DNA from: Dactylonectria macrodidyma | Taxonomy: Eukaryota > Ascomycota > Sordariomycetes > Hypocreales > Nectriaceae | DNA: 64,000 nucleotides | NCBI GenBank assembly: GCA_020744425.1 | Contig: JAGMUV010000004.1 | Location: forward strand, 3,782,001-3,846,000 | Direction: 5' to 3' | Part shown: in pieces, positions 33,284 through 44,577 of the stretch | Layout of the letters: each line of letters starts with the position of its first letter | Position numbering within the stretch: the first letter of the stretch is position 1 | The notes under the pieces: model-generated | The model's input: the letters and a program-made list of their open reading frames with translations, nothing else | The model's database searches: none | Told to the model about the DNA's origin: nothing | Position numbers and translations under genes: made by a program

Positions 33284-36200
33284 TTAATTTGGCGCCTTTT
33301 GACAAAGACCATACTTGATATGATCGTCCCTGAGTCTTGGTTTTCCAAATATTGATGGGCAATAAGGACAACTGTAGCCGACTTGACCCTGCACCCTCGT
33401 GTGATTTTGCGGGAGATCATGTGGCTGTGGTGCTTGTGCGTTGTGAGCCCTATGCTGACCCGAGATGAGCGGGTGCTTGTTTGGGAATTCGCCAGAACCG
33501 TGATGCGTCTGCGTGTTGGGAGGCATTGCGTAAAATAAGCCCGAGGGCGTATGCCGCGAGGGAAGTTGGTAATGAGGCGCTGGCCTAGGGGGAAGTTGTG
33601 GTAATGGCGTCTGGTGATTCATCGCAAATATCATATTGCTCGGCTGAGACGGAGAAGTGGAATGTGGTATGGGATGAGCTGGCGGTTGAAGGTTGAAAGG
33701 CGGAAGTTGGTTCGTGGTCGGCGCAGCATCCATCTGAAGGTCTCTTGGCGAAGGAAAATAAACCATGGTGGGGGTCTGTGGGTGAGGCGACGGAAATGTC
33801 GATGCTTGCTGAGGGTTTAAGGAAACTGACTGTCTCGCCGAAGTCGTTGTGTCGAGAGAAAGGCTGTTGTGCCGCTGCGGCATTGCATTTTGGTAAGGAA
33901 GTGAGTTCTGGCGTGGAACAGAATATGGGGGTGCATATTTCTGACTTTGAACTCGACCGGCCGTAGTAGGACGAGCCAAAGGGTCGCCAAACTTGCCAAC
34001 GACTGCCTGAAGAGGTGCCGTGTATGAACGAGCTGGGCGTTTTATGGGAGGATATTCGTCAGAAGTTATGAACGGCGCTGTCAACGGTGCGGTCCTAATC
34101 GGCGGTGGGATGATTGGCTCTTCAGTAGCGACCGAGCAGCGTCGCAGTGAGTCGGAAGCAATCTCTGCCAAACTAGCGCCCTCTGTTACTCTTTGGTACT
34201 CCGTCTCCGACAAAACCCCTTCCTTTTGGAGCGTGTCCCTCGGCAGTTGCGTCAATTTGTCTTTTTCGGCTATCGGACGCTGGACATTCTGTTGTTCCTC
34301 GTGCATAAGGGCAAAAGGAGCCGATTGGGCTGTTGTCCAAGGCTCTGCGAGTTTCTTCGAAGGAGATTTGAGAGGTGTGGAGCTGTCGTTGTTGGCTACT
34401 GGGGGTTGGATGTCCTTCTGTTCCTCATGCATAAGGGCAATTGGAGCTGATGGGGTTGTTGTACGAGGCTCCGCGATTTCTTTCAAGGGCGATTTAAGAG
34501 GTGTCAAGTTGTCGTTGTTGGCTACCGGGGGCTGCATATTCTTCTTTTCCTCATGCATAAGGGCCAAAGGAACCGATGGGATTGCTGTCTGAGGTTCTGC
34601 GACTTCTTTCATGGGTGAGTTGAGAGGACTTGGACTTGAACTGTCTGTGTCGTTACTGCTGATGGATATGATGCTTGGAGGCCTATGCTCTCTGATAATC
34701 GTCCTGTAAGGGTCGTCATCGGTGTTGAAAATGTCTTCGTTGACGAGTGATCTGAATCGGTCCTCGAACGATGTCGATTCGGAACCCACACGAGGTTCAA
34801 CCTGATGCGCTTTTTTGAAATCAAAAGGGACGTCATTGACGGGCGTATCCAGAGGGCCACTTGTGGAGCGAGGGTTTGCTTCTGCCCAGTCATGGTCTGG
34901 GTCGTCCAGCAGAGGCTCATCATGGACAAGGTCAGGAATAGGAGGCGAAGAGGCAACTCCTTCCTCAAAAACTCTGTCGTCATCTGCCTGACGGTCGTCC
35001 TGGGCCATGGTAGGCAGGTGAGGCGAAGCAGGAACGGTCTCTTCGGTAATTGGGCTTCTGGCTTCTTGACCATTATTTTGGGTCCCAACAAGAGTAGGAA
35101 GGGAAAAGTCTTCGAGGAATGACATGCCAACTGCTTTCAGGTCGCTGTGAGTTGATACAGGCAGATGAAAGGCCTCTGCCTGATCCTTGTCAGGAGCGAG
35201 AGACGAAGAGGTGGCAGGCTGTTCTGGAACCTTGTCGTCGGCTTTTTGACTGTCAATTGGGGCCACGATAGGCGAGCGAGGAGCATCCTCCTGGGCAATA
35301 TCAGAAATAAGAAGCGAGGAAGGAAGATTTTCTTTAAGGACCTCTTCGACATTTCCTTGGCGGTCGTTCTCAGGCATCCTAGGCAGATGAGAGGTCTCGA
35401 CCCGTTCCAACGCAGTAACAGGAGATGAAGGGGAGACATTTTCCTCGAGGACTTCCCCGCTAGACTGTTGAGTATCGCGTTGGGCCGTCAATGATGGATG
35501 GGAGGCTCGTTCTTTCCCTAGCCCCGGAGCAAGGAGTGAAGAAGAGACGGTTGCTTGGAAAACCTCGTCACCATCTAGTTGAAGGTCATTTTGGACCAAC
35601 TTAGGCAGATTAGAGGACTTGTCCTTGTTTAGGGCAGGTACAGAATGAGAAGAAGACACGTTCTCTGCGAGCCATCCAAATTTCACTTCTTGACGATCGC
35701 TTTGAGTCGTTGAAGCTGGGTAGGATGCTTGTTCCTGGTCGACGCTAGGAGAAGGGAGCGGAGAGGGGATATTTGCTTTGTAGATTCCTTCGTCATCTCG
35801 TTGATGGTTGTTTTGTACCGACTCAGGTGAGTGGGATGGTCCGCTTTGGTCTGGAGCAGGAAGAGAAGGCGAAGAAGGCATGTTCTCTGCGATCCCTTTA
35901 TCGCTAGTTTCTTGATGATTACTTTGGGTCGTTGTAGGTGGATGAGAGGCGTGTTCTTGTTCCACGTCGGGAGCGGCGACTGGGGAAGGAACATTTGCTC
36001 CGGAAATTCCATCACCATCCGCTTGAAGGTCGCCTTGAGCCACCGTAGGCGCTTGAGATGTAGGTTGCTCGTCTTGGCTTTGCGGGACCTGTTCAGCTTG
36101 TGCAGAACTGGCTCTCATGCCCCCTATGCTTGGTTCCTTCGGAACTTGCGCAGGATCGATTTGCATCGGGTCTTCAACCCTTGGTTTTCCAGTCGCACTC

Positions 36201-36610
36201 GCTGCACGCGTCTTCAGATATTTCAGAATCGACTTGCGGTACGGATACATCTTCAGGATCAGCCCGTCCCGGTCGAAAGCGTTGATATCGTCGGCGTGCA
36301 ACCAAGCAACAGGACTATTTTTGTTAAAGCCGAGGCCGTCGAAGAAGACGACTGGGAACTGCCGTTCGTTGACAGACGGCCCGCCGTCTTCGTAGCCCGC
36401 GTGCCACTTGAGTTGGCCAGTCTTCGGATCAATGTAGTAGCACTCCGGGAGGTCGCTAATGAGGTCTATATCTTCGTCTTCGATCCTGCCTGGCAAGTCG
36501 TGATATACAGCGCCTTCGACGGGAATGGTGGGTAGGATGAGTACGGCATGCCATTGGTTGTAGTATCCGAAATAGACTTCACCAGGGACCGGGTCAATGA
36601 TGCCCGTAAA
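33284..36610 (-). CDS. Very long repeat-rich disordered protein, downstream module (after an in-frame TAG)
   Basis: This frame is the direct in-frame continuation of the 36611-38165 gene, from which only one TAG codon (36613-36611) separates it. It begins with the folded-looking block FTGIIDPVPGEVYFGYY, continues to DLPECYYIDPKTGQLKWHAGYEDGGP and RQFPVVFFDG, a segment I recognise from large fungal hypothetical proteins. About 1,000 disordered residues follow. They hold about seven degenerate repeats of roughly 45 residues with the pattern E-N-x-x-S-S-P...SH-x-P...Q-x-D-x-Q, and then three near-identical 39-residue repeats containing ALMHEE and PPVANND. The C-terminus has a C2HC-type zinc finger (CPYCPSIFGKPRLRDDHIKYGLC). 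No ATG lies near the start, so it is unlikely to be an independent gene. Function unknown. Confidence 0.65.
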   Translation of the reverse strand, partial: FTGIIDPVPGEVYFGYYNQWHAVLILPTIPVEGAVYHDLPGRIEDEDIDLISDLPECYYIDPKTGQLKWHAGYEDGGPSVNERQFPVVFFDGLGFNKNSPVAWLHADDINAFDRDGLILKMYPYRKSILKYLKTRAASATGKPRVEDPMQIDPAQVPKEPSIGGMRASSAQAEQVPQSQDEQPTSQAPTVAQGDLQADGDGISGANVPSPVAAPDVEQEHASHPPTTTQSNHQETSDKGIAENMPSSPSLPAPDQSGPSHSPESVQNNHQRDDEGIYKANIPSPLPSPSVDQEQASYPASTTQSDRQEVKFGWLAENVSSSHSVPALNKDKSSNLPKLVQNDLQLDGDEVFQATVSSSLLAPGLGKERASHPSLTAQRDTQQSSGEVLEENVSPSSPVTALERVETSHLPRMPENDRQGNVEEVLKENLPSSLLISDIAQEDAPRSPIVAPIDSQKADDKVPEQPATSSSLAPDKDQAEAFHLPVSTHSDLKAVGMSFLEDFSLPTLVGTQNNGQEARSPITEETVPASPHLPTMAQDDRQADDDRVFEEGVASSPPIPDLVHDEPLLDDPDHDWAEANPRSTSGPLDTPVNDVPFDFKKAHQVEPRVGSESTSFEDRFRSLVNEDIFNTDDDPYRTIIREHRPPSIISISSNDTDSSSPSPLNSPMKEVAEPQTAIPSVPLALMHEEKKNMQPPVANNDNLTPLKSPLKEIAEPRTTTPSAPIALMHEEQKDIQPPVANNDSSTPLKSPSKKLAEPWTTAQSAPFALMHEEQQNVQRPIAEKDKLTQLPRDTLQKEGVLSETEYQRVTEGASLAEIASDSLRRCSVATEEPIIPPPIRTAPLTAPFITSDEYPPIKRPARSYTAPLQAVVGKFGDPLARPTTAGRVQSQKYAPPYSVPRQNSLPYQNAMPQRHNSLSLDTTTSARQSVSLNPQQASTFPSPHPQTPTMVYFPSPRDLQMDAAPTTNQLPPFNLQPPAHPIPHSTSPSQPSNMIFAMNHQTPLPQLPPRPAPHYQLPSRHTPSGLFYAMPPNTQTHHGSGEFPNKHPLISGQHRAHNAQAPQPHDLPQNHTRVQGQVGYSCPYCPSIFGKPRLRDDHIKYGLCQKAPN

Positions 36611-38165
36611 CTACCCTCGCGTTCTCCGGCTACTTCGTTTTTCACTCGACTCTTCATTGTTTCTCCACGAATGATGAGGAAGGAACTCAGGAGAGTCATC
36701 ACGGAGGCCATGCTTCGGCTTCTTGACCCGCGTAGCTTTCTTCGGATGGCCATAGCCTTCCCTGAAAGCCTCAATGGTGACTTGGTTGTTTCTTTCGGCA
36801 GTGATTTTGTTGCAGCGCAGCACGCGAGTGCCAAGCACGTCGATTGCGAGTTGGTGATCCCTCGGCAATCTGTCGTGGACCTTGCTGTTGAGATGCTTTG
36901 CAGCGCCATGGATAGGATTCTTCCCGTTTTCGCCAAAGGTCAAATCATGCTCCTCGCATCGGAGGATGTACCATTCGCCTCGATGCTGGGCAATCATGTG
37001 CCTCATAGTAGCCTTTCCCCCTTGGAAAACGTCCTTGAAGTCAATGACTCTTTCTGAGCTTGAAGCCGAGGGCTTGGGTTCATCAACGCGAACCCGCTTT
37101 GCTCGTCTCTGAGGACTTGCATATGTGAGCTTCGTTCTTTTTCCCTAAGTGAGTTAGTAAGAGTTGGGATTTGAGAGCTTGATCAAGTGTGAAAAAGCTT
37201 ACAAGCCTGGTGTGTACGGGTGGGGGGTTGGACTTGCTAGGTTTAGCAGGCTCTCGACGGTTTACGTGCTGCGCCTCGGCAGGGGGTTCATGTGCACTGG
37301 TCTGGCGGCCGGGTAGAGTTGAATGTGATTTCTGACCGTTGGCACTGTGAGCCTGAGCATCGATTTTATTCGAGGTGTGCTCAGCTATCGCTGACATTGT
37401 CTCTTCCAGTTCAACGTCTTGTCCAGCTTGCGTGGTCTGTTGTGGTTGCAAGGTTTCTTCGGATCGCGTGGATTTTTCTGGTACAGTATTCTCTTCAAGA
37501 CCCGTCGCTTCTTCTGGCTGCATAGCTTCGGGAGGTGCAGCAGCTTGTTCAGGCGCCACAACTTCACCGGGTTGCATATCTTCTTCGAGTTGGGTAATTT
37601 GTTCGAGTTGGGTAGCTTCTTCGGGCACCGTAGCTTCGTCGAGTAGCATCTCGTCTTCAGATCGTGCATCATCATGTGGCTGCATACTCCCTTCCAGCTC
37701 CGGTATCTCAGGTGGGAGCGGATCTTGTTCCGGCGTTGATTCTCCCGCGCTTGGGGCAGGATTGCTGGACAACTCGGATTTGCTGGTGAGTTGAAAGTGG
37801 AACTTGTTTACAACTTCACCCACAACATTCATCCCGACAATGACAAAGATCTGCTCGAGAAGGCGAAATCTGTGCAATTCGAAGGCTTGGCGGTACGCGA
37901 CCTCGTCGCTAGCGATAGTGGCATTGTGGTTCATGATCAACTTTTCCTGTCGTTTTCCCAACTCCAGGATTTTGCCCACAACTTGATGGTTGCTAGAACA
38001 CTGGGCACTGGCGTATTCATTGTTGGCCAGTTCACGTAGGGTCGCTAGCTGCCTGTCGAATATATCCCAAGGTGACTCGATAGTTTGACATTGTTGACTC
38101 CATTGCCCAATGAGCTCTCGAATAGCTCGGATTTCGTGGAGGATTGGAAGGTCTAGAGGCTTCAT
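36611..38165 (-). CDS. Upstream module of the same long protein: coiled N-terminus and basic domain
   Basis: Exons 38165-37203 and 37144-36611 are joined by a 58-nt intron (GTAAGC...CTAAC...CTTAG, phase 0), giving 498 residues before the TAG. The ATG at 38165 was preferred to the non-ATG extension. Residues 1-130 are helical and charged. About 150-260 is an acidic low-complexity stretch of E-A-x-x-x-E-E type imperfect repeats. The part after the intron is basic (TKLTYASPQRRAKRVRV) and then contains FQGGKATMRHMIAQHRGEWYILRCEEHDLTFG...GAAKHLNSKVH, with paired Cys and His that look like a zinc-binding fold. In related fungal proteins I expect this to run directly into the FTGIIDPVPGE segment, so the stop is probably a mutation or the strain's allele is truncated. 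Confidence 0.65.
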
Positions 38166-40516
38166 CGTTGCAAGCCGAAGCAATGTGAATTGTCACTTTG
38201 TGGGCGCGTTTGCGAAGTTGCCAGCGCCTCGCAGTGATAACTTTAGGCTCGTGCGTGCGCCGTTGGAAAGCTGCAGAAGGTGGGGTTATGAGCCATTCAT
38301 GTGACGAGCGAAGCAAGCGGGAGAGAGGAGACCGAGGAGACAACAAGAATCGAGGGGGCCAGGTAACTATTGGATGAAGACATGGACACGAGAAGACTTG
38401 GTTTTTCAGGCTGTTATGCTGCGTATTCAGTACCGACAGCTTGGTTCGTGTAATTTGCCCCTCCCATCCATCAACTGAAGATGGTGGTTTATTGGCTGTG
38501 TCTCTGAAGTTTGAGCATGGATGTTGCATTGGCGCTGGACGCCTCTTTGCTTCGCACTCGCCGGCGTGCCCAATCAGGGGAGGCGATTCCCCCAATCACA
38601 CCGTGATATCAGGCAAACTTACTCATGGACATGGCTTGGCTCAGTCGGGGGACGATAAGTTGCTTCCGGAGTTCCATCACCGGATAAGACGCAACCATCA
38701 ACTACACGAACAACACAACCAACGCAACGTATGGAGAACAAAACTCTTACTGTGAGGGGTAAACTTGATAACTGTTGTGGGTCCGACCGGACTCAACGGC
38801 GATGAGGTGAGCAAGGCCTGGGCTGTCTAAATCGAACTGTTCTCCCACAAATCGAGTCCACGCATTAAATGCAGGGCAACTCACACGCATTGCCATTCGA
38901 ACCGTGCAAGTCATCGGTGACAAAGACTCCCTATGGGTGCCGCTCTCAACAACAGATTCGATTTCGTAGAGTAATTAGGTAGGCAAGTAGGATGGCTTTT
39001 ATGTGCACCCTGATGATCCCCCTGCTGCCCTGTCATGTGACAGCGGCCGCATGCTCTCGCTTAATCTTGCAGTGGACAGTCATATGAACTGGAGGGCCAT
39101 CATGACCAGGGTGCGCTTCTGATGTAGATACCATCGATCTAATATCGCCCTTTGTCCCACCATGCGGCACAGGTCGCTCACATTCTATGCTCCAAAAGCC
39201 ATTCTATGACATTCTATTTTGTGTGTGGATTCTACCGATTCTGGCTCAAGAATGTGACCACTTGCAAACTGACCGCGCACTGTAAGGGACTCACAGCTCC
39301 GGTTGACTTCAACCCTTTTGTCACAACTCCGTTTTATCACAACCAACACAACTCCACTTTCGCCAGATGTCCGCCTCTGCCATAGGCCCAGTTTGGTCAG
39401 AGACGGGTCCACTTCAGTCATAACTCCACTTGACTAGTATTTAGCGCCTTGTGTCGCAATTTCCGATAGGTCAATATCTCTATGGTCCGAAAACTTTGTC
39501 CGCTTTCGGAATAATGCCATTGCTCCCAAAGCGGTACGTAGACATTCGCAACTAACTTGGCTAACTTAACATACTACGTAACACACTGTTGGTTATGACA
39601 ACACAGCCCTGGAGCACACCAGGGAATAGCCCCTGTAGGCTCGGGTGTGAACCATTGGCAAGGACAATAATATCTGTCCTTGGTGCAGGGAGGCTTGCGT
39701 CATTCTCAGCTGTTCTGTCAACACTCATTCGCGGCGTTCTTTTGGTTGATTCCCCACACCACCGGCCTGTGGCCCGGAGTTTTTAACTGGGGATTCGTTA
39801 GACCTCTACACTCTACCCTTCTGACAGCCGAGGCAAGAGAATTCAGTGACACTCTTATCATCAGTCATAGCTTCTGCATGACAATTTTCTCGCAGTGAAA
39901 GTATGGGCAGGGTGGCATGGTATGCTGGACATTGCGCGATTTTTTTTGGGCTTTCAGGCGCAACCAACAATGTGGACGTTCTCGAGTTACCACACTTCAA
40001 CATGAACTAGTGACGAAGAAACTCTGTTGGTACTACGTAATAGGCCACCTGTATTTGGGCATTGGACCTACTGATAACTAAGATGCATAGGGTGTGACAC
40101 CAAAGGGCTCTCCAGGAATAAATTGCGGCCTGTGGTCGTGATTCGCACAAGCCCCGTGCATGATACCACATCTAGGGCACCTAACATGGAGAACTATGGT
40201 AGCAGAATTTGTAACACAATTTATTGTTCTGAACTTCCTCGAAGAGCAGTAGAGTAAAGGGTTTAGTGATGACAGAAGCATTCGGTATAGCACACAATAA
40301 ACGCCGCAAGCTAAGAGCAGATACAACAACGTAAAGACTTGGGACTCAGCGACAGGGGGTTCTCGTCAACGATGAATAGACATTGAGACAGGAGACAGGG
40401 GGAATTTCATCAAATATGTGATGTTAGGACAAAACACTTCCACTTGGGAGTGAGTGACAATCAGCGTTGGGATGATGACTGCTATTCGCATGCCAAAGGG
40501 AAGAAGATGGCATTAG
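38166..40516. other. Gene-free stretch
   Basis: The first 400 bp should carry the promoter of the minus-strand gene. The remaining sequence has normal composition. I see no convincing coding region, RNA gene or transposon remains. Confidence 0.45.
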
Positions 40517-40772
40517 ATGACCTTGCATATGACCTTGCATATGACATTGCATATGACTGCAGATGACCTTGCAGATGACATTATATATGACATTGCATAT
40601 GACATTGCATATGACTGCAGATGACCCTGCAGATGACATTACATATGACATTGCATATGACATTGCATATGACTGCAGATGACCTTGCATATGGTCTTGC
40701 AGATCACATTGCATATGACTGCAGATGACTGCAGATGACCTTGCATATGGCCTTGCAGATCACATTATATGG
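40517..40772. repeat. 12-bp minisatellite with a 58-bp higher-order unit
   Basis: Variants of ATGACNTTGCAT, alternating with ATGACTGCAG, are repeated about 22 times. A composite of five units (58 bp) starting at about 40552 and again at about 40610 is nearly identical, so a larger block has been duplicated. The minus-strand frame across it is only a by-product of the repeat. Confidence 0.9.
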
Positions 40773-41631
40773 AGGTCAAATAAGGTAGGGTAGTATAGAG
40801 ACGAGTAGCCCAAAACTGAAAAGGGAGGTGACTAAGCTAGTTAAAGAAGAGGCGGGCTTGTTTCGGTTGGTAGGCTGTTTGCTTGTGGGTCTGGAAGAGT
40901 CTGGATGAGGTCAAACTGTGCAAACCTCCACCATTGGTCGGGGGTTAGCAATATGAGAGACGCGACACAAACGTAGGACTCAAGTCATTAGACTATGTGA
41001 TGATAAAAAGAAAATACTCTTTAAGCTTAGGTATGGCCACCAACACAATGCATCTTGTGCGCCTCTACCTTGTCGGGAGTAATTCGAATATTTGAGTTGG
41101 AAAATACCCCACATCTAGAAAGGAGAAGATGATATCAATGTAATCGAAATAATAATGGAAACACACTGCGTCTATCCATCTGATGCTATAGTTAGCTGGC
41201 ACACAGAAACCACCTCCAGTTTTACAACTTAGTTGCTCCCTTCTTTAGTTGCAAAATGTGTCTGTATTGTTACCTTGGCAGGTCATCTGGTCTCGCTACG
41301 TCGCATGGCGTTGCGTGACAACGAATATAGTTGAAAATACTAGACAGTATATCTACACCAGATGATGCCGGGTATGTCAGATCTATCAAGGCTATAAGCT
41401 TCGCATTTCTTGATGAGCGGTCAGATAATTGAGATTAGCCGGCGCGAGTTCTTACCTATTCACTCGTTTGTGGCCTTATCTAATTGCGAGAACAATGGCT
41501 TGGGCCGAGAGGAGACTGCTGTGAGCACGATGAACGCGAATGCATCGAAATTGTATAATGAGAGACAGGTTGCCAAGAGGTGGAGAGCTAGGACTAAACA
41601 ATTGTGATATAAGCTCCAAGGCTGATGTGAA
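40773..41631. other. Intergenic, nothing recognised
   Basis: No motif-bearing frame is found. A short plus-strand frame at 41410-41607 lacks support. Confidence 0.4.
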
Positions 41632-42268
41632 TTAAACTGATGTGGGCTGCGGATCCCCAGGTTTCGCGTTGTATGAAATGCGGCCCGCTGGGAGGAAGAA
41701 AAGCGCCACTAAAGCACCGCCTCGGACCTGAGGGTAATGATGCGTCCCTGGGCCTGGAGATGTCCATCCGGCGCCTTGCCAGCCCTGCATGCCCATGAGT
41801 TCGGCATTGGGGTCGAGTTGTATGACGCAGTTGATTTCGCCATACGGATGCGAATGATACTGGCCCACGTACTCCTCCTCACTGGCCATAAACACCGTAG
41901 TAATGCTGAAGTATCTCGTCTCAGCAGTCGGCAGCGCAATTCTGCCGCGGCGATATTTTCGACCGTCAAGCTCTGTTTGTGCAACCCATCCTTCTTCGAG
42001 ACCTTGTCGGATGTAGGAGCAAAAGTCCTCGAAGTATGGGTTTCCAGGGCCGTAGTCCTTGTTCAGCCTCGCTTCGAGCTGCTTTCCAGGCGTTCTACAG
42101 ACGACATTAATATCAAGAAATTAGAAAAAGGTATTTACGTTTGTAGCCGATTTGGTAGACTTACAAATCTTCTACCTCGTGTAAGAATTGACTGCAACGA
42201 TCAACGAATTTCTGTGCAGTTGGCCATTGTAGAAGGTCTAAGACGGCCGGGGGAGTAGCTTGAGCCAT
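41632..42268 (-). CDS. 4-hydroxylaminobenzoate lyase-like protein (DUF4863)
   Basis: Exons 42268-42165 and 42094-41632 are joined by a 70-nt intron (GTAAGT...CTGTAG, phase 2), giving 188 residues. The start lies in CCATGGCTC. The order of segments is PAVLDLLQWPTAQKFVDRC, LTPGKQLEARLN, GPGNPYFEDFCSYIRQGLEEGWVA, then a cupin-like barrel with VGQYHSHPYGEINCVIQL and THHYPQVRGGALVALFFLPAGRISY. The His-rich HSHPYGE segment is the likely metal site. This matches the DUF4863 family, which includes the bacterial p-hydroxylaminobenzoate lyase of nitroaromatic breakdown (hydroxylaminobenzoate to protocatechuate and ammonia). No nitroreductase is nearby, so the fungal substrate is open. Confidence 0.75.
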
Positions 42269-42972
42269 GGTTGTTCAGGTAGGAGAAAGAGCTCTAGCCT
42301 GGTAAAAAATATATGTATTTCTTTGATGTGTGCACTTCAAAGGGGGAATTAAGGGTGGTATAGCTAAATCAGCGACTTGTGGGTAGAATAACCTGTGATA
42401 TGAGGAGGGGAAGAATACACGGCAATGAGGGGGTCACCCCTCACAAGCGGCCGCGTGGCGTGCTGACACCCATGAGCGTTCACGTGCCGACTCCAAATGC
42501 CGCTCCGAGGAAGCTCATAGGCGCAACTCCGAAGGTTCATTTATGCCCGTATATCATAGTGAACCTCCAAAGAGGACGTGCGTAGCCACAAGTAGGCATC
42601 ATTGCCAGGTTAAATGCCAATTGTGCTCTCTGTTCCCCGATTTACTAGATCAAACGACAAACACGTTGATCTTTAACAAAATTAAGTTTTCAAAGAACTT
42701 GGGAATACTCCATATCCTTTTTCTTTCTTCTCTTCGCTGCTGAGCCTAGCTGTCTTCCTCAGTCAGAAATGACGTGGCCAAAACGCTTCGGGCTTCAAAA
42801 GAGTGACATGGCTTGCGAAGAGAGGTGGGAACATAAGGTAAGATTACTACAGCAATCTTGGCGTTAAACATTAAATAAAAATGATGGAATTGTGTAAATA
42901 ATCTCACGATCTAAAGATGCGAAGCTTCTCCCATCAGCAAATTCTCGTTGCCAATAAACTCCAATATGGATG
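42269..42972. other. Intergenic, nothing recognised
   Basis: This holds the promoter of the DUF4863 gene and the 3' flank of the GTPase gene. No gene is visible. Confidence 0.4.
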
Positions 42973-44577
42973 TCAATCTATTCCAGCCCCTGTAGCTCCC
43001 TGTCCTGCATTGGGAAGTGCTCGTCCGCCTGGAATCGGCTTGAAAATAGGCTTCCGTGAGAACCTGAAATCATTTGCCGCTGTCAGACTGAGCCCAAATC
43101 CCGCGCCTAGTAACGGAGCAACTCCCGTAACTCCCCCCGCAACCGCGAGCCCAACGCCCGCGAGTAAAGTGAGGAATGGCCTGAGGTTGCGCTTTGCAAC
43201 GTCGCGCTTCCTCAGCTTATCTAGTTCTTGTGATTTCTTTGTCTTCTTTTCCTCGCTTTCTTGCGTCAGTGCTTGGCAATTCTCTGCGAAGTCGTCCTCC
43301 TCGGCTTTAATCCTCTGGAGCTCCCTGTCTACGCTCTGTTGTCTGCGCCGCTCTTTCTGCGCTTGACGTCTCAGCTCCCGACGTCGGTGCCTCCATTGTC
43401 GACGTTCTTCGTCCAGGGTGTCGTCAAACTCTTTGATCTCCAAGCTAAGTAAGTCCACCTGTTTATCTCCTTGCTCGATATCCTTGGCGAGCTGCTGTTG
43501 TTCTTGGCATACCCTGGTCAGTACCTTCGCGTATTCCGGTTGTCGGCTGACAATGAGACTGTTCAAGTCAATGTTAAGGTCGTTTTGCGCGGATTCGATC
43601 TCGTAGATGTCTTCTCGATTCTGTAGCGACAAGCTGTCTTGTTCGTGAGGCCTGGTTCCAGATCCATTTGGCCCCTCGTTCACTCGATGTTCAGCCCACA
43701 ATTCCTTGCCGACGCTGGTGTTGATCAACGAGTTGTTTTCGTCGACCAATTCTCGCTGAATCTGCTGGGTCATATATCCGTCCATCTCATTTAAAGCTAT
43801 CAGTTCGTCCAGGATTGAGAAAGCCGACGCCTCATCCCCACGATGTCGTCTCATTTGGCTCCCATGATGGCACAGGGTCTGCCAATAGTTTGGCATAGTA
43901 CTAAGCCGCTCTTCTCTTCTTTTGGCCTCATCGTAATCTAGCTTCCCAGTATCTACCCAATCCCACATAGTGGTGACCAAGAAAACACGCTGGGCAGCCT
44001 CGAAGCCACATATCTTTTCTAAAAGGGTAAAGTTCTTCACGGTCGTGCCGCTTACTCGGTTATCGGATATGCGATGTAGATAGATAATGCCTCCGAACTT
44101 CATGCTAGTGCGGTAGACTTGTGACATGATGAAACATAACTCCTTGAGGATGTCGGCGTCTGAGCGCCAGGTGTCATTAAAGCCGGGCGTATCTACAAGG
44201 TGGATTCTTCTTCCGTTACGCTCCGTGCTGTATATATTGACGCCCATGGTAACTATATAATGATCAACAACGAGTTCTATCGCCTCTAACGAATTCACTT
44301 ACAGGATGTCAGGTCATGGCCAATTCCAGCGTCTTGGCCCGTGACATTAGAGATGAAGGTGCTTTTGCCGACACCAGTGACACCCATAATTAGTACCACT
44401 ACATCGCTCGAGGGCTGCTGTTGTCTGAGAATGGTCAGATGAAGTCTTTGACTGGCATGTGGAGTTGACCTACTGCATATCAAAATATTTCTGCTGGTGG
44501 GAATACCTCACCGCTCGAGTCTTGTGGTAAGTTGGTGTTCCGTCTAGAAATGGCTGATGCGCAATTTTATTTCGCAT
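42973..44577 (-). CDS. P-loop GTPase with coiled coil and C-terminal glycine-rich hydrophobic segment
   Basis: Exons 44577-44474, 44424-44303 and 44252-42973 are joined by introns of 49 nt (GTAGGT...TCTGAC...CTCAG, phase 2) and 50 nt (GTAAGT...TATAG, phase 1), giving 501 residues. The first exon was inferred from splice signals and begins at the first ATG after an in-frame stop. The G domain has the P-loop GVTGVGKST (49-57), the switch VDTPGFND, and FLVTTMWD at the usual place of the base-recognition motif. It is of the fungal AIG1/septin-like type. A long charged coiled coil (about 270-430) follows, then the hydrophobic FLTLLAGVGLAVAGGVTGVAP region (about 434-468) with glycines every few residues, and a short tail. 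Such a segment could insert in membranes. It diverges from a related GTPase 545 bp away. Role inferred only: STAND-like or GIMAP-like immune GTPase. Confidence 0.82.

Noticed and set aside
40424..40714. Minus-strand frame of repeated MSY and ICNV peptides
   Set aside because: Pure translation of the 12-bp minisatellite.
40517..40772. CRISPR-like array
   Set aside because: The units are directly adjacent, with no unique spacers, in a fungal genome.
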